Positions 49,982 to 60,965 of a stretch of 64,000 bases of DNA are shown here, in pieces. Below the pieces are notes generated by a model that saw only the letters and a list, made by a program, of their open reading frames with translations, was not told where the DNA came from and ran no database searches. Within the stretch, counting starts at the first letter, position 1; each line of letters begins with the position of its first letter. A program made the translations under genes and the position numbers. Source of the stretch: Plasmodiophora brassicae (lineage: Eukaryota > Endomyxa: Phytomyxea > Phytomyxea > Plasmodiophorida); contig CP145413.1 in the NCBI GenBank assembly GCA_036867785.1, positions 930,001 to 994,000 of the forward strand, written 5' to 3'.

Positions 49982-52968
49982 ATGTTCGTGTCCGTGCTGG
50001 CGGCCGCTGCCATCAGCGCCGTCGTCGCTGACGGTGCACTGATCGTGTTCCCCAACATGGACACGCGTGCCGTGTTCACGACCGGGGCGCACATCAGCGC
50101 CCTGCCCGTCAAGTCGGTGGACGCGTCCCCGTTCCGGATCGGCAACGCCCTGTACGTTGCCGACAGCAGCAACGGGGTCCTGTTCTATGACCCCGCTCTA
50201 GGCCAATGGAAACCGACGGATCTGTTCGATACCCCGCCTCCGCCCGGGTTCTCGGTTGCCGCATCCAGCACCGAATTCCTGATCCTGTCCTACCCGTCCG
50301 GGCATTCCATCGCGTACACGCGCACCGGAGCGTCGCTGTTCACCGCGAGTACGAACGTGCCACGGATCGGGCCATGTGCCACCATGGGCATCGTGTCCGA
50401 TACCAAGGTGGTCGTGGTCGGCGGTGATACGGCACAACGTTCGTGCCAGGTCCTGGACGTCGTCACGGCCGAATCGCAAGACATGATGCGTGCTCCTATT
50501 GCGCTTTGCTCGTGCCGGTCGTGCATGTGGAACGGCAAGCTCGTCGTCGTCGAGTACCGCCTCAGCGGGGCCCAGTTCCATGTGTTCGACGTTAATGCTG
50601 ACCAATGGACACAACTGCCTGACTTCGACGCACGCGGGCGCGTTATCGCGTTCGTCGACGACGAGTGCCTGCATATCGTTGCGAACACCGGTCCGTTGGC
50701 CGGCAACGTATGGCGATACTCGGAGACGTCGCAGTCGTGGGAGGACATGCTGGGCGAGAAGTTCCACGACAGCGTCATGGGATGGAAGACGAACCTGATC
50801 GTCATGCCGGATGTGTTGTCGGCACCCGCCTCCCCTTCTCAGCTCCCGGAGCCTGTTGCCGTCATCTTCACCGACCTCCGCCCGTGGTCGCTGACAATAC
50901 CGGCCGACGGCGAGCCGATCTTCACCCGCCTCAAATCACTGCGGGCTCCTGGTCCGGGTACGTTGGCGACCGTTCTCGATGGTGCTCTTGTCGTCCTGGA
51001 CGCCAACCATACGCTGCGACGTTACGACGTGACACAGGGCAAGTTCGTTAGGGTCCCAGTGAATGCACCGATCCCCGCGCCGACGTCCTGCTTACTGAGC
51101 ACCGCGAGCCGGCTCATTGTCGGGAGCGGCGCCGACCAGTTCCGGTTCATCGACCTGCGTCCTGAAGGCGTCGCCCGCGTAGCCCCTTTCCTTCGCCATC
51201 TGCCTCGCCGCTCTCTGCCATCGATAGGAATCGTCGGCACCCAGCTCATCGTTGCTGGTGGCACCTACGATGATAACTTCGTGTCTGCAGAGGTGCACTC
51301 ACTCGACCTTTCCAAGAGCGACGCCGAGTGGGTTCCAAAGACACCACTGTCCCCGCCCATCTTTGACGCGGCAACCGTCGCGGTAACGTCCCCAGATCTG
51401 TGAGACTTCGTACGCTGTTGTATTGACGTGCTGTTCAGTGGGGCGACAATTTGGTACTGATGGGCGGGCGTCGCGACGTATCGCGCCGCGGCCGTTCCCG
51501 TTCTGTCTACGTCTACAACGTCGTCGAGGACTCGTGGATTGTGATGGCATCGATCCCTGTACGGGACAAGACGATCGAGCACGTTTTCCCGTTCGTGCTT
51601 GGTGCCGACCTGTTCGCCGTCGTCGTCGCCCGCGATGAATCAATCGTATATCGTTACGGTTTCGACATGCGGAACGATTGGGGGCAGCCGATCGTCACCG
51701 TGCCGAATCATATCAGGCCGAGAGCGGTCGCCGTTGTCCCGAAGGAGGTGACCGACGCCATGGCCGCTCACGTGCCTCCGCCAGTCGTGCTGTTTGACCC
51801 GGACCGAGACCTGCGACCGTCTCGAACGCCGTCGAAGGACCTGGACTGGGAACGTACATCGTCACGATCGGCCCAGTCGAGGAACGCGGACTGGGAGCGA
51901 CACTCGCGGCCGAGTCGGGAGCCGCTGATCGACCTGTACGTGGGGCCCGAATCGCTGACAACAAGGCGCACGATTTCAAGATCGAAAGAGCCTGGACCGT
52001 CTGAGTACCGGGTGTTCCCGGCGAACATGCTTGTCGAGAGCGCCGGCCCTGGCGTCCAGATCGCTATCGACGACGCTGGGTACATGCTCGCGTATGATCC
52101 CAATGCGGGCTTGATCTCTCGATTCATGCCTGGAGGTCAATGGCAAGACAATCGGGATACTTCGATCGGGCCGGTTCGGGGCGCCACCTTCGGCTTTGTC
52201 GGCCGTCACGTCGTCCTCACGGGCGGGGTCAAACCCGACGGGTACCCGTCGACGAAGACGTTGTTGGTGGACCCTGGGACTGGCAAGGCGCGAGACAGCA
52301 AAGGCCTTTCGAAGGCATACGCGTTCTCGGCGACGTTTCGCACTGACACACGCGACGTGATGATGGTCGGCAGCGGCGTGGACAACACCCAGTTCGTCAA
52401 GTCGTGCCACCTGTTCGAGAGTGTCGCCCGAGGTTCACTGGTCATCATCAAGGTCGCCGATTTCCCCGAGGCCGTCAGAGGCGCGTCAACGTGCGTATGG
52501 CGTAACAACGTCCTTGTTGTCGGCGGGCAGATGGAGTCTGGCGAGGTTATGCATCAGCCGTACTGGTGGGACGCGCACAGCGACGCCTGGCGAATGCTGC
52601 CTCAACCTGTTCCCGGCGCGAATCGCCAACTCGTTCCGTACACGGATGACACCCGCAACCGTCTGTTTGTCATTGCGATGACCACCGGCGTGCATTGCGA
52701 CGTCTACGAGTACGACGACAAATCGTGCGGGGCCTGGCAGCTGCGCGCGTCGTTCAACTTACTGGCCCACACCGACTTCTTTCTCGTGAAGCAGGTCCCC
52801 GAATCGTTACGGGACCTGCTGACGCCCATCCGGGAGGACGCGGGCCTGTCGCTGGGTCGGCTACGAGTTCCACACCATGACCAGACCGAGATGCAGTGGT
52901 CGAAAATGAAACGCAAACGCATGGACCTCAAGTCGACATTCCGGGCCTTGAAGCTTACGAAGGAATGA
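49982..52968 (+). CDS. Large secreted kelch-like beta-propeller protein
   Basis: Two exons (49982-51382 and 51439-52968), intron phase 0 and 56 nt, encode 976 residues. MFVSVLAAAAISAVVADGAL is a signal peptide. Kelch/galactose-oxidase-type blades are seen through both exons: LYVADSSNGVLFYDPALGQW, TKVVVVGGDTAQRSCQVLDV, LIVAGGTYDDN, LVLMGGRRD across the splice, VVLTGGVKPDG and VLVVGGQMESG. A Ser/Arg-rich insert with repeated DWER (DLDWERTSSRSAQSRNADWE) lies near residues 590-640. The C-terminus is basic (KMKRKRMDLKSTFRALKLTK) with no membrane anchor. Probably an extracellular or lumenal binding propeller. No catalytic tyrosine/cysteine pair of galactose oxidase is evident. Confidence 0.78.
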
Positions 52969-53053
52969 CGCTCATTTCGGCAATACTATGGCTAAAGTGC
53001 AACGGGTTGTTGTTATACGAAATGGGTCCCCGCCCATTGGGCTATCGTGAACT

Positions 53054-54041
53054 TTATGGCCGCGTTTTCTTCAGCGCGCGATGCCATTCAACAACGCGTT
53101 GTTCCACGCCGTCCAGCCACGACTTGTGCCTCGTAATCTCGAGTTCGACTTTCTCCTGCTCGAACAGCTTGTGGGGCTCGGAGCGCATCGCAGCCGGACC
53201 CGGTTGCAACGTTGCCATCTGCGAGTACATCATGTTGGCCTCGTCCTGGGCCGCTGCGATACAACTCCACTTAGTATTCCCGCAGGAAGCGGCTTGAATG
53301 CAAACGATGCCAACCGTATTGGTCGAGAAACAGGGACAGGAGCCCGCGAACGCCGAACAGGTTGATGAAATACCAGCTGAGCGAACTGACGTACGACGAA
53401 TCGAGGTTCGGGATGAAGACGCCCTGCTGCAACATGCTCTTGAAGCTGTCCGTCAACGGAAACGGCAGCTTGACCAGGACGAATCCAGAGAAGAAGTACG
53501 AGACCCAGGCCATGGACAGCATATTTGGCACAACATTGGCGACGTTCTTTCACCGTGTTAGACGGCGGGCACTCAACATGATGGCAACGTGCCTACCTGA
53601 CGCATCATGCCGAGCATGCTGTGCAGGTCTTCAGGATTCTGCATGGGCATCTGCGGCTCCTGATCGCTGGAGGCCTCCTCGCGCGCCCGCGATTCACTGA
53701 TCATGGCGTCGAATCGATTCAGGAACGCGATACGCCTGGACTTGAACGCGTCCTCGGTCAGGACGTGGCAGTTGGCGCGAAGCAGCCGCGACCGCCTGAT
53801 GACCTCGCCGTTGCGCACGTCGTCCTCCTTGGGCGGGCGCGGGCGCTCCTGCAGCAACAGCGCCACGAAATGGCGAAGAATCCCCTGAGCGCCGCCATCA
53901 GCGTGACCCAGTGCCGCCACACCGTCCCGCGCGCGCCCCAACCTGCATGATCACGACGACCGAGATCGGGATCAGGACGTAGTCGCGGATACGCGGGTCC
54001 AGCGACAGGACGTCGAGGTCGTCCATCGACATGGCCGGCAT
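53054..54041 (-). CDS. EMC3: ER membrane complex subunit 3
   Basis: ATG 54041 leads to LDPRIRDYVLIPISVVVIMQ, spliced (about 53886-53943) to GILRHFVALLLQERPRPPKE and VIRRSRLLRANCHVLTEDAF, the cytosolic basic motif of EMC3. The next intron (about 53533-53583) joins LHSMLGMMRQVG to VPNMLSMAWVSYFFSGFVLV and KLPFPLTDSFKSMLQQGV, SSYVSSLSWYFINLFGVRGL. A last intron (about 53249-53311) joins FLDQY to AAQDEANMMYSQMATLQPGP and ITRHKSWLDGVEQRVVEWHR. EMC3 is the Oxa1/YidC-superfamily insertase core of the EMC. EMC4 is encoded at 29.7-30.2 kb. Intron edges given as approximate. Confidence 0.92.
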
Positions 54042-54437
54042 CGCGCCGATCGGAGGGCCGTGGCGGCTCGCGCAGTCGTCCGTCCCCCTCCGCTCCCTGA
54101 ACGTCAAGCGAGCACGTGTCGCGTCCCGTTGGTGCAACTGTGACGCTTCTCCTGTCCCTGGGCACAACAGGTGCGCTGCTAATAAACGCAAGCAGGCCAC
54201 TGGCCGCCCTCGACGCCGACCGCATTGCCCATGGCACTCTTGGGGATACGCGAAAACGCGCCAGGACGTGGGGTATGTGATGTCAACTGATCCGGGACAC
54301 CGCTGCGTCGGATGAGACGACTGTTGCATGCTGAACAGGCCTGTCGCGACGCTTGCGCGTTGGCCGGTGCGGTGCGGCAACGTGCCGACCTGGGGCGTTG
54401 CCCCGCACGGACCTCGTCGTGTGCTTTTTCAAGCATC

Positions 54438-55255
54438 ATGGCGACGTCTGTGCTAGGGCGATGCCGGGCTATGGTCATGCAGCGTTGCGGCGCTCGTGCC
54501 TGGCTATCGGCACATGTGCCGAAGAACGGCGGAGACGCGCCCAGCGTGGCAGCGGCGCCTGAGAAGGCGCCCGATAGTGACAGCGGGAACGCGTCCGAAA
54601 CGGGGCCCAGCAGCATAGGGGCTGGTGAAACGGCGTCCTCCGACGGTATGCCGGGGCGGTTCCCTGCGTCTGTTCGTACCAACGTTCCTATCAGTCTGGC
54701 TGCCGAAGAGCTTTTCCGAGATGGAGGTCCCTCGAGACTGGAGCGAGGAGCTGGAGTTCCCCCAGACAGGTAACACGGTAGAAACGGATGATGTGGGACG
54801 TGTTCGCTCACGGGCTGCTGGTTCTCAGAAGAAGACCCTGACGCTCCCTTCGAAGAGGAGTACACAGGCGATCCTGACGGTTGCACTGTTGCCGAACAGC
54901 TGTCGGTGTCGTCGTGCTCATCTCTGGCTGTTCAGGGATACCTGTGATGCTGGAAAAGACGCGCCTCTACCAGTCGATGACGACGGACACAGTCGTGCCG
55001 GAGGAGCGCAAAGTGAAACTCTGGGCGAGGGTCACCGAGCTGAAGATCGACGAAGCCGATCAGCAGAGCTTGATATCGATCCTCGGGACGCGTTACGACC
55101 CGAACACCGGCGTCCTCAAGTTAACGTCTGACAAGTACCCGAGCCCCGACGAAAACGCCGAGCACGTATGCGACCTCCTCAAAACACTGATCGCCGAAGC
55201 CAAACAGCTGACCAAGCAGCTTGCCGAAGCCGAAGCGAAACTCGTATCGCAATAG
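54438..55255 (+). CDS. Mitochondrial small-subunit ribosomal protein mS35
   Basis: Four exons (54438-54645, 54695-54769, 54829-54879, 54936-55255) total 218 codons. The leader MATSVLGRCRAMVMQRCGAR is a mitochondrial presequence, followed by a disordered Ser/Ala/Gly-rich linker. Across the 49-nt intron 1 appears VWLPKSFSEMEVPRDWSEEL, then an acidic run, then the mS35 (MRPS35/Rsm24) core RKVKLWARVTELKIDEADQQ, ISILGTRYDPNTGVLKLTSD and YPSPDENAEHVCDLLKTLIA. The end is a coiled coil (EAKQLTKQLAEAEAKLVSQ). All introns are phase 1. The assignment rests on the conserved G.RY.P..G.L.L..D..P block. Confidence 0.8.
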
Positions 55256-55666
55256 ACTATTCGGGCTTGGGAGCAGTGCATTTGCCTCCATTGTACTATC
55301 AGCGTTGTGGCCCAACGTTACGCTAACGGGTCGGTTCGTAGCGACATTCTCCATAAAGGGCAGGACCGCAGGAGTGAACGACGTCATCGATTTGTCGGCC
55401 TAATGCGGTGCGGTAGGTAGCCACCTCGACCGACCCCGATGTGACGATCGACTGACATTCCGGGACATATCTTTCGCACCGTATGTATCAGTAATAGCCA
55501 TCTGCCCAAGGTGGTGATCGACATTGGCACGCCACCGTTTTTGGCCGGTTTCGAATAACCTTTGCTCGACGAGCGAGCTGTCTGTACAGCACTGAGGAGG
55601 GGTGCAGTGGACACTGGAGTCCGTCGCGCAATAAAGTTGCGTCCGTGATCGTCCCACGACGTCGTC
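55256..55666. other. Intergenic, presumably the CNOT2 promoter
   Basis: About 410 bp with no supported gene. Slightly AT-richer than coding DNA around 55480-55640. A reverse-strand poly-Cys frame that overlaps from 55384 is only the shadow of the CNOT2 glutamine tract. Confidence 0.4.
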
Positions 55667-55732
55667 ATGACGTCTAGGGACTTCATCCTGGCGTCGGCGG
55701 CCAGGCAGGCGCAACAGCAGCAGATGCTGCAG

Positions 55733-55763
<31 letters not shown>

Positions 55764-57028
55764 CGCAGCAGCAGTCGGCGGCGTATGGCATGCTGGGCCT
55801 GTCCTCAGTTGATAACGGGTATGCGGCGTATGGTGCGCGGCTCGGCGCACCGATGCCGTCGATGCGGTCGTTCAACGGCATGAGACACGACGACCGGTCC
55901 GCGCCCAGCATGCCGAATCATTCATTCGCGTTGTCCTCGGATGCATCAGCGCTGTCGCATCTGAATGAGTACGGCGACATCAATGACGTGTATTCGCTGC
56001 CGCTGGGCTACGGCGGCGCCTCTCAGCGTGATATGGCAATTCTAAGCAAAGGTACACGTGCCGCCGCATCCAAGTCCCGGTCAACGCCACGAAATTTATA
56101 TTCAGAATCGTTTGTAGGCGCGGGGCACATGCTTCCTCACGCTCACGCTCAGCCCCGAATCGATAACGTACCCGTCTTTGATATGAGCGAGGATTTCCCG
56201 GCACTCGGCTCCACAACGTCAAAGGCGTCGTCGGCTTTGAACGGTACGACATCAGCGACCGCGCGGAATCTCCAAGCGCCTCAGCATTACGGGCCACAAC
56301 CCGGCCTGATAATACGGAACAACGAAGTCGAATTTCCTGCGCTCGGGTCAACTGTTGGCGACCGGATCGGGGACAGCAGAGGAATCGGCTACGCGTCGAT
56401 GGTATCCCATGCCCAGCAGCAGCAACAACAGCAGCAACATCAGCAGCAGCAGCAGTCTCCAGAGCAGCAACCCGCGCCGATAGGATCATCGGCCGCACGG
56501 TCAAGCTCGAAGAGCAAGTTTGGTCTGCAAGGGCTGCTGGGCGTAATCCGGATGACCGATCCCGATCGGAATACGCTGGCGCTGGGAACGGACCTGACAA
56601 CACTGGGCCTGAACCTGAACTCTGCCGATGTCCTCTACCCGACATTCGCATCACCTTGGGCGGACGCGCCATCCAGACGGGAACCCGACTATATCCTACC
56701 GTATTGCTACTATCGGCAACCGCCGGCGTTGAAGACAAGCCACTTCTCAAAGTTCCAGCTCGAGACGCTGTTCTACGTGTTCTACAACATGCCCAAGGAC
56801 ATGCTTCAGGTGTTCGCCGCCAAGGAGCTGTATGCACGCGAGTGGAAGTACCACCCGGAACTGAAGCTCTGGTTCGCAAGACCGTCGGACGTCGCCATGG
56901 CGCAGCTCGGATACGCAGCGGGCACGTACGTGTACTTCGACACGAGCACCTGGGAGCGCAGAGTATATCCGCGGGAACACAGCGACGCGCTAACGTTCAT
57001 GTCCGACGAAGAGATAACAATGATGTAA
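55667..57028 (+). CDS. CNOT2: CCR4-NOT complex subunit 2 (NOT2_3_5 domain)
   Basis: An open frame of 453 residues. Two glutamine tracts (residues ~17-35 and ~248-265) flank low-complexity sequence holding EDFPALG and VEFPALG, the short motif seen in metazoan NOT2. The C-terminal ~160 residues are the NOT box: GLQGLLGVIRMTDPDRNTLA, LGTDLTTLGLNLNS, LYPTFASPWADAP, KFQLETLFYVFYNMPKDMLQ, AAKELYAREWKYHPELKLWF and YVYFDTSTWERRVYP. It scaffolds the deadenylase with CNOT1 and CNOT3. A 54-nt stretch (about 56051-56104) has good GT...AG ends and is a multiple of three, so it could be a skipped intron. Confidence 0.93.
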
Positions 57029-57210
57029 AGATCAAAGGAATTCACCAGTGCATTCTGTACCTGTACCGCCTGGGGTCCGCAGGCAGAGCAATCACTGCTG
57101 GTTGCTCGTGTCGTGCGCCCGGTGGCGTCGCTGATGGTGATGTCCCCCCAAAAACGGTCGCGGACCCCGCATTGGCGTTGGGAGGTCGACCCAATCCTCG
57201 TCGTGTGGCA

Positions 57211-57594
57211 ATGGGCAAGCAACCGGGCCGTCACGTCCTGGTCACGCGTCAGGCGGTTCGTCGTCTGCGGGGTCGGGAGACGGCTCCCAAGCCGTGCACG
57301 TCGGAGATGATTAGCTTCCTCAACTGCATCACGGCGAACAATTACGAGAACACACGGTGTTGGTCGCCGCGTCTTCCGCCTACCGTCCGACGCGTCGGCT
57401 GAACTAGGCTGGCCCCATAGGCAAGGAGGAGATCAACCTGCTGTCAGAGTGCACGATGGATGCGGTATGAACCCAACGCCCTATCGCTTCACAACCCGGC
57501 CGTATGACGTTCCTGTATGCAGGAACGCGCGAAGAAGAACAGTCGGCAGGATTCGCTTATGTATCGCCTCATGCGTCTAGCGAAACAGGTTTAA
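57211..57594 (+). CDS. Twin CX9C protein, mitoribosomal mS37 (MRP10/CHCHD1) type
   Basis: Three small exons (57211-57358, 57421-57464, 57523-57594) encode 87 residues. MGKQPGRHVLVTRQAVRRLR gives a basic start like yeast Mrp10 and CHCHD1. Two CX9C motifs follow: CTSEMISFLNC in exon 1 and CKEEINLLSEC spanning exons 1 and 2, forming the coiled-coil-helix-coiled-coil-helix fold oxidised by Mia40 in the intermembrane space. The C-terminus is basic (ERAKKNSRQDSLMYRLMRLA). Introns are 62 (phase 1) and 58 nt (phase 0). A cytochrome-oxidase assembly CX9C factor is the alternative, but the basic ends favour the ribosomal protein. Confidence 0.78.
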
Positions 57595-57732
57595 CAGTGG
57601 ATGACAACAAAAACAAACGTCACGACGTGTGTGAATTGCGAACCGCTGCGTGCTGGTGTGTAGCTCGCGTCAGTGCGTGACTGCACCTGCACCGCGCGCC
57701 CACGGAGTTTGACCGAGTTGCGCGCGGCAATC

Positions 57733-58332
57733 ATGTCCGGCGGCGCGCTGGACGACGGCGTGCAGGCCGGGATCGAGCAACTGGAGTGCAGCTTGGCAGG
57801 CATCGAGGCTCTGCTCGAGAAGTTGAACCCGGCTGCGTTCGAGGCAGCGGTGGAGGCGCTGGGCGTCCATGATGGGGCGAAACTGCATGCGACGACGGCG
57901 TTCGCGGTCAGCTCATTGTACTTCGTGTACCTGCGGTGCCTGGGCCAGGTGCCACAGGATCACGCCCTGAACAAGGAGATCAGTCGGGTCAAGTCGTACT
58001 TTGAGAAGATACGACGGGCGCGGGACGGCGGTGCTGGTGACCAGCCGACGTCCAGGGTCGATACGGCCGCCGCCGGCCGCTTCGTTCGCCATGCCCTCGG
58101 ATCCCAGCAAATCGACCTGGACGCGAAGACCGTTGCCGACAAGCTCGAAGCGGACGCGCAACACGGGCGCACTCACAAGCGCTTCGCGTCGCGGCGCCTG
58201 GCGTCGGATTCGCGGTCAACCGTCGCACCGGAGACGAACAACGTTCTCTGGCAGAAGCTGCGCGCCCAGGCAACGTCCACTGAAGAGCTGGTCGACAAGT
58301 TCCTCGAAGAGCACCGCAAGAGGAAACAATAA
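57733..58332 (+). CDS. C1D: Exosome-associated C1D/Rrp47 protein
   Basis: A single exon of ~199 residues starting MSGGALDDGVQAGIEQLECS. The Sas10/Utp3/C1D domain is clear: LLEKLNPAAFEAAVEALGVH, AKLHATTAFAVSSLYFVYLR, CLGQVPQDHALNKEISRVKS, YFEKIRRA and FVRHALG. The lysine/arginine-rich C-terminus (DKFLEEHRKRKQ) matches the RNA-binding tail. C1D/Rrp47 binds Rrp6 and directs the nuclear exosome to rRNA and snoRNA 3' processing. It lies 140 bp after mS37 and 43 bp before the convergent stop of the beta-lactamase-like gene. Confidence 0.88.
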   Translation: MSGGALDDGVQAGIEQLECSLAGIEALLEKLNPAAFEAAVEALGVHDGAKLHATTAFAVSSLYFVYLRCLGQVPQDHALNKEISRVKSYFEKIRRARDGGAGDQPTSRVDTAAAGRFVRHALGSQQIDLDAKTVADKLEADAQHGRTHKRFASRRLASDSRSTVAPETNNVLWQKLRAQATSTEELVDKFLEEHRKRKQ

Positions 58333-58374
58333 ATTCGTGGTGATGGGGTGTATTCGTCAGGGGTGGGACGGCAT

Positions 58375-60535
58375 TCAGTAAATGTGGAAGGACAGGACGT
58401 TCAGAGTGGTCAGCGCGTAGATCGACATGACGCTGAGCAGGTAGGTAATGCAGAGGAAGATGGTGCTGCAGCGGTTGCGTATGGGTTTGGGCAGGCACTC
58501 GCCGCGTGTGATCATCCCGACGATGACGACCAGCAGCGAGGCGCAATCGAGGATCATTCGCAGGTAGGCGAAGGCGACCAGTGCCGTCAGTTGCTGAGAA
58601 GGGTACCCGAGCAGGAGTTGCGGGTACGTTCCGGCCATGACGACCAGCAGGATGATCTGGCCGTAGGCCAGCGCCACCGATACGACCAGGACAACGGACG
58701 ATACGATCCGGGCGCCACGAACCAGATTCGTGGCATCGTCGACACCTTTGACGACGACCCTGTTGCGACGGCAGCATCGTGTGCAAGGTAAAACAGCGGA
58801 ATACGCCATCAGCAACAGGCCGGTGAGGAAATGGAAGGCCAGGAAGATCAGGTTTGCCAGACGCGTCCCTGGAGAGGCTTTCACCCCCGAGTGACCTTCG
58901 TTCGGGAATGCGCTGACGCGCATGCCCTGCCCGTCGTTGGGATCCCAGAAGATCAGCATTTCCATGTCGACGCCGGATTTCGCCAGATCAGGGTTATCCT
59001 CGGGGAGAGCCTGGAATGTCAGAAGCTGGCCCGACGTGTCGTGGACCGCGCTCTGAGGGACCTGGACCAGGGTGTACCGTCGGGTGATGGTTGCCGGCAG
59101 CGTCGAAGAGTACGACGATCTCGGATCCGGGTTCGGGATGGTGACATCAATCGCAGATGCGGTCCTGGTCGATATGGTGAACGACGGGCCTTGGACCAAG
59201 GTCAGGAGCTTCCCCAGTCCGCGCTGGGTGGCGTCCCAGTGCATGTACTGTCCGTCCAGGCTCGCCGACAGCGACCCGGTGGACACAGGGAACCGGACAG
59301 CGTTCGGGTTCGTGGCCTGCGGGTACTGTCTCTGGATGAACGAGTTGAACGCTGCCCGGTCGGGGTCAGACAGGGCTGGCGCGTCTCTATGCGTTGTGAA
59401 CGACAGAAACGCTTCGGACGTGTCGGGCAGCAAACAGCCGATCGACGTGCTGGTGAAGCTGGTCCCTCCGTGGTATAGGTAGCGGTGCGTGTACTGCGCC
59501 ACGTCGAGGAACCATTGCAGAGCCATGCCGCCGACCATTGTCCCGTTGACACGACCGAAGTCGATCGGGCCGAGCGACGTCTGCATCGAGTGCATCGTGT
59601 CGGTTAGCGTTGACGAATTCTTGAACAGGTTCCCGCCGCCGCTCAGGTGCTCGACGAAGAACTTGCTGAGGTCGTCGATTGATGTGATGAGGTCCCCTGC
59701 CACGCTTGATCAGAGGAGCGGCCATCCATCGCGACATGCACCACTGACCTGCTGGGTACAACCCAATGTCGAGCGGTTCGTACGATTTCTCTGGGACGCA
59801 CAGGTTGTCGAGCCCGTTGGGGGCCTCCGAGAGGCTCTTGGTGAAGTACGACCGGGACATGCCCAGCTTCACGAAGATGTTATCGCGAATGTAGTCGCGA
59901 TAGTCGACGCCCGTGACGGATTCGATCAGCAGGCCTTCGAGCGTAGCGCACAGGTTCGAGTACGCCATAGGCCACGAACCCGGCGCCCTGACGATCGGCG
60001 TGGCTCCTTTCTCCACTTGGGATCGCAGGCCCTTGCTCTGCTGGGACGTCGGGAACTTGGGGAACAGGTTAAGCACCGCGGTGTCGAACCCGCACCGATG
60101 CGTGAACAGATCGAGGACGGTGATCCGATCCAGCTTGGCGCGGTCGTCGCCCGTCCAGATATCGTGCAGGAACGGCATATGCTGCGTGATCGGATCGCCG
60201 AACCCGACATCGTGTCGTTCGATCAGCTGCATCAGCGCTGTAGCGGTCAGTACCTTCGTGATGCTTCCAACTCGAAACAGGCTCGATGCGGACGGGACGC
60301 TCGCGTGGCCATGCGCGTCGTAGCAGGTGCCATGAGCGGCAGTGTATACCTTAGCAGACCTGCTTGCCGCGCTCCACTCGATGTACGCGCTGACGGTTGC
60401 CGGAAACTGATCACCGCGTTCGGCATCGTTAGTGAAGTCGGCGAACCACGACGAAAAGTCGTCCTGGTTCGCGATGCGACCAAACGCCAACGTCCACACA
60501 GTTAAACATAACAGCCCGAGCGTGGCAACGTCCAT
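58375..60535 (-). CDS. Secreted beta-lactamase-fold serine hydrolase with C-terminal membrane domain
   Basis: Two exons (60535-59749 and 59696-58375), intron 52 nt phase 1, encode ~702 residues. A signal peptide (MDVATLGLLCLTVWTLAFGR) precedes the class-C beta-lactamase/DD-peptidase fold: RVGSITKVLTA with S-x-x-K at Ser91/Lys94, PMAYSNL with Y-x-N, and LYHGGTSF with the H-G-G third motif, so all catalytic motifs are intact. A ~200-residue lumenal region follows (CWDPNDGQG-like beta strands), and the last ~190 residues hold about five membrane helices (LANLIFLAFHFLTGLLLMAY, VSSVVLVVSVALAYGQIILL). This resembles bacterial and protist esterase/D-aminopeptidase-like proteins fused to a membrane module. 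Substrate unknown; bacterial wall peptides are possible. Confidence 0.88.
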
Positions 60536-60738
60536 CTCCACACCTGATCAATAATGCGCCTCAGAAGGCACGCGACGCGTGACGCACCAGATCTTCAACG
60601 GGCAGACAGGGTAGGCGAGAGATCTTGTCCAAAGCACAATATCTCGATTTCTTGGGATTTTTATTTCCTGAGCCCTGAATCCCCTTGACGAGGATTAGGT
60701 CAGTGGGACGGACCGACCGCAACACTTGCCCAGGCCAA

Positions 60739-60774
60739 AGACCACCAGCGCCGCCCAGACCACCAGCGCCGCCC
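60739..60774. repeat. 18-bp unit tandemly duplicated
   Basis: agaccaccagcgccgccc occurs twice without a gap. It lies in the 430-bp gene-free stretch between the beta-lactamase-like start and the GIY-YIG stop (60536-60965). Confidence 0.9.
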
Positions 60775-60965
60775 GTCCTGTCAAAATATCTGCACTATGT
60801 TGCTACCTGTCACTGGAAACGTAAAGGGGAAATCCTAACGTTTATTCCGTGTCACCCGGGTACAGGAGGTCCCCCCTATCGTGGTGGAGGCTGCTGGCGA
60901 TGGTTCGCGCGCAAGCTAAAATATACATCAGCTTTTACTGTAAAGGAGGTATTAATTGTGTCGGT

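Noticed and set aside
51451-52968. Separate second kelch gene
   Set aside because: A phase-0 GT...AG intron at 51383-51438 joins it to the upstream kelch exon in mid-blade, so one gene is the simpler model.
55384-55911. Poly-cysteine protein on the minus strand
   Set aside because: Reverse reading of the CNOT2 CAG repeats.
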